Origin: Siphonodentalium dalli
Taxonomy: Eukaryota > Mollusca > Scaphopoda > Gadilida > Siphonodentaliidae
Assembly (NCBI GenBank): GCA_032622095.1
Contig: CP136068.1
Span: 133,061,989 to 133,125,988 of the forward strand
Direction: 5' to 3'
Length of the DNA: 64,000 nt
Part shown: positions 60,938 through 64,000 of the stretch, in pieces
Layout of the letters: every line of letters begins with the position of its first letter
Position numbering within the stretch: the first letter of the stretch is position 1
Notes under the pieces: model-generated
The model's input: the letters and a program-made list of their open reading frames with translations, nothing else
The model's database searches: none
Told to the model about the DNA's origin: nothing
Translations under genes and position numbers: made by a program

Positions 60938-61287
60938 TATGATCTCTTCAATGGCAATTTTACTGGAACAATTATACATCAAAACTACAACAAATTGAAA
61001 CACTCCCACCCCAATTACCACGTCTCTTCCTTTGTCACATATTTGTCATTGTTAGCTCGTATTTGTGTTCACTGATGCAAGTATTGGCTATATTTGGCTG
61101 TGATATCGTTTAACTGTTGTGTCATTGTTCAATGTTGGAGGTTTGTTTCACAGGTTTAGATTTGATAGCATGACGAGCCCCAAGCCAATTAATTCACACA
61201 TATGAATACCTGGTCACACCTTTGCTTTTTGCTTACACCGTGTGGGATAGTACACGTGCGATCTACGTGTATGAATGGCGTGTGTCG

Positions 61288-61496
61288 AACAATGGGGTAA
61301 TCAGTGAACTCTTCAATCGATAACCTGTGGGACTGGTATGCTTTGCCAACAAATCGGGGAACGATTGTAAACGTGTGATTGTGCTCTAAACGTAATTAGA
61401 GCACAATCCCATTGTTGCAATCGTTCCCTGGTTTTTGGTAAAGTACACCAATTCCCAAGGCTGGCGAAGGAATAGTTCAATGATTATCCCATTGTT
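61288..61496. repeat. Imperfect 209-bp palindrome
   Basis: The left side runs AACAATGGGGTAATCA, GGGGAACGATTG, then GATTGTGCTCTAA. It is mirrored by TTAGAGCACAATC, CAATCGTTCCC and TGATTATCCCATTGTT. The centre is ACGTAA near 61392. No coding frame was seen. It is probably a small foldback element. Confidence 0.8.
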
Positions 61497-61705
61497 AGGC
61501 ACAACTCATAACAAACAAATCGTACGGGCGCTTCAAAGTGGGAACAGTCCGTGTTGTTTCGGACATATCTATTCACATTCAGTTCATTTTAATCACGTTT
61601 TTGGGCGTGGCTAACCGGCTATTGTGTCCAATCGCGGCCAGCGCACGGCACATTTCCAGTTTATTGCATTGTGTGGGATCAATTGTGCTCTAAGTCGGTC
61701 ACGCG

Positions 61706-61766
61706 AATTGTTCTTTACCAGAATAAATCTCGTCTCCGACTCGATTGATTCTGGTAAAGAACAATT
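61706..61766. repeat. Inverted repeat, arms of about 19 bp
   Basis: AATTGTTCTTTACCAGAAT and ATTCTGGTAAAGAACAATT are exact complements separated by about 23 nt. GTGCTCTAA flanks both sides in the same orientation and also occurs in the neighbouring palindrome. Confidence 0.85.
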
Positions 61767-62309
61767 ATTGTGCTCTAACCATTACTTATCATCATGTGGT
61801 TATTGTAATATTGAATCAATATATTTACGTTTGCACGGCCGGTAAAGGGTTAACGAAGTTGTCCAGTATGTTTTGGTCATTCAAGCTGGGTCAATACTGC
61901 GCCGTCTGAACGATTTTCAAGGCAATCGTAACGATAAGCTCGTGTGAGCTTATTCACACGACTGATTTTTCATTGGTTTAGCTCGCTTGACAAGGTGGTC
62001 AAGCTTCACTCTATTCTTGAAGTTCCGCGTTGTATCCCCCCACACAACCCATGATTGGGAGATTCTTATAATAGTTGTACATGTAACACTATAATATTCG
62101 TCATTTCATGTCTTATTTGTTATATGACTAATCGTCTGCGAACGATATATATCGCTACACTTCACGTTTGTCCATTAAAGTTTACATATAACATCATGCA
62201 TTCGTTGTAGTTATTCCATAAATACTTTATGTTCTTTCGAGCTACAAGCGAGTTAGAACATATAGCATATATGTGATTGCTCCACTAAGTGTCACATACG
62301 ATCATATTA
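61767..62309. other. No gene seen
   Basis: AT-rich DNA without a recognisable feature. Confidence 0.45.
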
Positions 62310-63560
62310 TCTTCCCTTGATAGTGGTAAAGAAGTTAGACGTCTGTTCTGCGACGTTAGCAAGGCATTTGATAAGGTGTGGCACCGCGGTCTTATATTTA
62401 AACTTAAACGTATGGGCATTATTGGTGCGACATACAATCTTCTGGAACAGTAGATAATAGACGACAGCAGCGAGCAATTGTTTCAAATTCCAATTCAAGC
62501 TGGAAGTGTGTCTCATCTGGTGTGCCCCAGGGATAAATATCGAGCTGGTCGTGTGTTTCATCTGGTGTGCCCCATGCAGGGATAAATATCAAGCCGGCAG
62601 TGTGTCTCATCTGGTGTGCCCCAGGGATAAATATCAAGCTGGCAGTGTGTCTCATCTGGTGTGCCCCAGGGATAAATATCAAGCTGGCTGTGTGTCTCAT
62701 CTTGTGTGCCCTAGGGACAAATATCAAGCTGGCAGTGTGTCTCATCTGGTGTGCCCCATGAATAAATATCAAGCCGACAGTGTGTCTCATCTGGTGTGCC
62801 CCAGGGATAACTACTTGGCCCTCTTCTCTTTTTGTCTACGTAAACGAGATCGTATCAAATATTAAGAGCAATATAAGGCTTTTTGCTGACGATATATATC
62901 TTTCGATTGAAGACCCCATATTGGCCACAGAAGATTAATAATGACATCAGGTTGATTATCCAGTGGTCACAAGCATGGCAGGTTAAATTCAATCCGGTCA
63001 AAATAGAGTCACTTCTGGTATCTAGGAAGACCCACGAAATCGACCACCCACCTCTTCAAGTGTCTGGACAGAATATTGAAGAAATTGGAATAAATAAGCA
63101 ACTTGGTCTCACTTGTAATGGGGCTGGTACTTGGCATGCTTGTATAACTGATCTTGAACATGAAACGGCAAATTGACTGTTTATACTGAGGAAGTATAAA
63201 TTCATTCTGAACAGGAGAACCATGGAACGCACATACTTGTCTTATCATATAATTATCATATACTTATCACATATCCGCCCAGTAATGGAATATGCTTCAT
63301 GAGTATGGGATAATTGTACAGATGTGGATTCAAGCTATTTCGAAGACATCCAATACGAAGCCGCGTGATTAGTCACTGGGCAACTAGAAGCTGCAGTAAG
63401 GAATCTCTATTATATGAAACCGATTGGGGCACACCATATCTCTTTACCTCTTACATCTTATTATGTATGTTATAAATGTATTTATGTGCCTACTTGAAAA
63501 AAATATAGTTTACACTAACTGATTATCTCCCAATGTATGAGTTATAGCGTTGGACTGAGG
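62310..63560 (+). pseudogene. Jockey/CR1-group LINE RT remnant
   Basis: The plus strand gives RLFCDVSKAFDKVWHRGLIF (about 62344-62403, RT block with the first catalytic Asp). SSGVPQG follows, and after an internal array LLGPLLF and NIRLFADDIYLSIED (about 62870-62914, the catalytic box). Downstream are WSQAWQVKFNPVKIESLLVS, IEEIGINKQLGLTC, SHIRPVMEYAS and VWDNCTDVDSSYFEDIQYEA. This is the usual thumb order of these LINEs. The array and several stops and frameshifts show that the copy is dead. The endonuclease is missing on the left. Confidence 0.85.
62496..62812 (+). repeat. 45-bp tandem array, seven copies, at RT motif SSGVPQG
   Basis: The unit begins CAAGCTGGCAGTGTGTCTCA and continues TCTGGTGTGCCCCAGGGATAAATAT. 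Seven copies stand head to tail. One carries four extra bases (CATGCAGGG) and one reads CATGAATAAAT. Each contains the DNA for SSGVPQG, the motif that contacts the template-primer in LINE reverse transcriptases. The first and last copies join smoothly to the flanking RT sequence. Confidence 0.95.
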
Positions 63561-64000
63561 ATGTGTCACGCAAAATGCTTCACCGGCCAACTAACATTTA
63601 AAGCTGTGGAAAACATTCTTCAATACTTTAGACTGATTATTTATGCCAAAATTCATGTTGGTATAACAAAGTCAGCGATTTTTCATATTTTGACTCTTTT
63701 TGAGTCATTTTAAGTATAAAAATCGGAAAATGTTGATAAATGTTGAACAAACTAATCTTATTTTTACAAATATATAACTGCTTATCTTTATTATTGTGAT
63801 TTACTAAACTCATGTGGCAAATAAAGTACATAACTCTGTTGGATATATCGTATATGTTGGTCACAAGCTGAAAACGGCGCCATTTTGAAATAAAATGGCG
63901 GCCATTTTGAATCTGTCAACCATTCTGATTGGTTTTTCGGAGAAAAAAATTGTCCAATACATGGCACTGACCATTCATGCCACATTTCATGTTTATATCA
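63561..64000. other. No gene seen
   Basis: AT-rich end of the window. A short repeated AAATGGCG/GCCATTTTG pairing lies near 63880-63910. No domain was recognised. Confidence 0.45.

Larger units (their letters stand above)
57560..61010 (+). pseudogene. L1/Tx1-type LINE ORF2 remnant with two insertions
   Basis: Endonuclease parts come first: ERITVGVIYGPNDDNHKFYE (about 57580-57640) and GSGYWKVNDSL near 58000. The linker follows (RGIILRTKSKWKKGEKATNY, LCNLEKRHFQK, about 58330-58420). RT begins at MKNDRSSGSDGYTVSFYKLF (about 59262-59321), with LRPIPFLGIDIKLASAVIAK (about 59456-59515), YFEKAFDSLSG (about 59661-59693) and the catalytic box SQYADDLILFLR (about 59936-59971). It continues to LGI at 60160. 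The DNA is interrupted at about 58600-59240 and at 60160-60937; YDLFNGNFTGTIIHQNYNKL after the second insert appears to be its continuation. Many stops and frameshifts occur. Confidence 0.8.

Overview
The window looks like nuclear DNA of a metazoan, most likely a marine invertebrate and possibly a mollusc or other lophotrochozoan. It is AT-rich, has no operon-like coding, and is dense in decayed retroelements (Ty3/gypsy, CR1/L2-type, L1/Tx1-type, Jockey-like and probably Penelope-like), palindromic foldback elements, minisatellites and microsatellites. Only two short stretches look like exons of a host gene. Taxon assignment is inference; no marker gene is present.

Layout. 1-2520: AT-rich DNA without a recognisable gene. 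2529-10650: a broken plus-strand gypsy element (Gypsy-1). Its 5' leader and gag start are amplified as 989-bp tandem units with four primer-binding-site-like copies, and its N/Q-rich gag segment has expanded into a minisatellite of about 100 units of 33 bp. Gag remnants and an RNase H follow, with protease and most of the reverse transcriptase missing. 10790-15640: three LINE fragments and a 29-bp minisatellite. 16715-17250: a large palindrome. 17432-17498: a signal-peptide exon with a phase-1 GTGAGT donor. 17500-37290: intron-like DNA with satellites, foldback elements and palindromes. 37290-53885: a minus-strand gypsy element (Gypsy-2) with recognisable LTRs, a tRNA-Lys-like primer site, an L2-type LINE inserted at its protease active site, and a 940-bp composite tandem array made of LTR end plus flanking DNA. 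54794-54939: a 146-bp exon resembling exon 2 of nicotinic-type pentameric ligand-gated channel genes. 55110-64000: further LINE remnants, one carrying nested MITE-like insertions, and a 45-bp tandem array centred on a reverse-transcriptase motif.

Interpretation. The two exons are compatible in phase (phase 1 into phase 1) and in strand. I infer one receptor gene whose first intron, about 37 kb, holds most of this repeat landscape; exon 3 would lie further right. The feature that stands out is repeated local amplification inside retroelements: 33-bp units in gag, 36-bp in a CR1 pre-RT region, 45-bp at an RT motif, 989-bp of LTR-tail/leader/gag and 940-bp of LTR/flank. Three of these periods are multiples of three and lie in coding frames. 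Calls rest on reading by eye; no database search was run.
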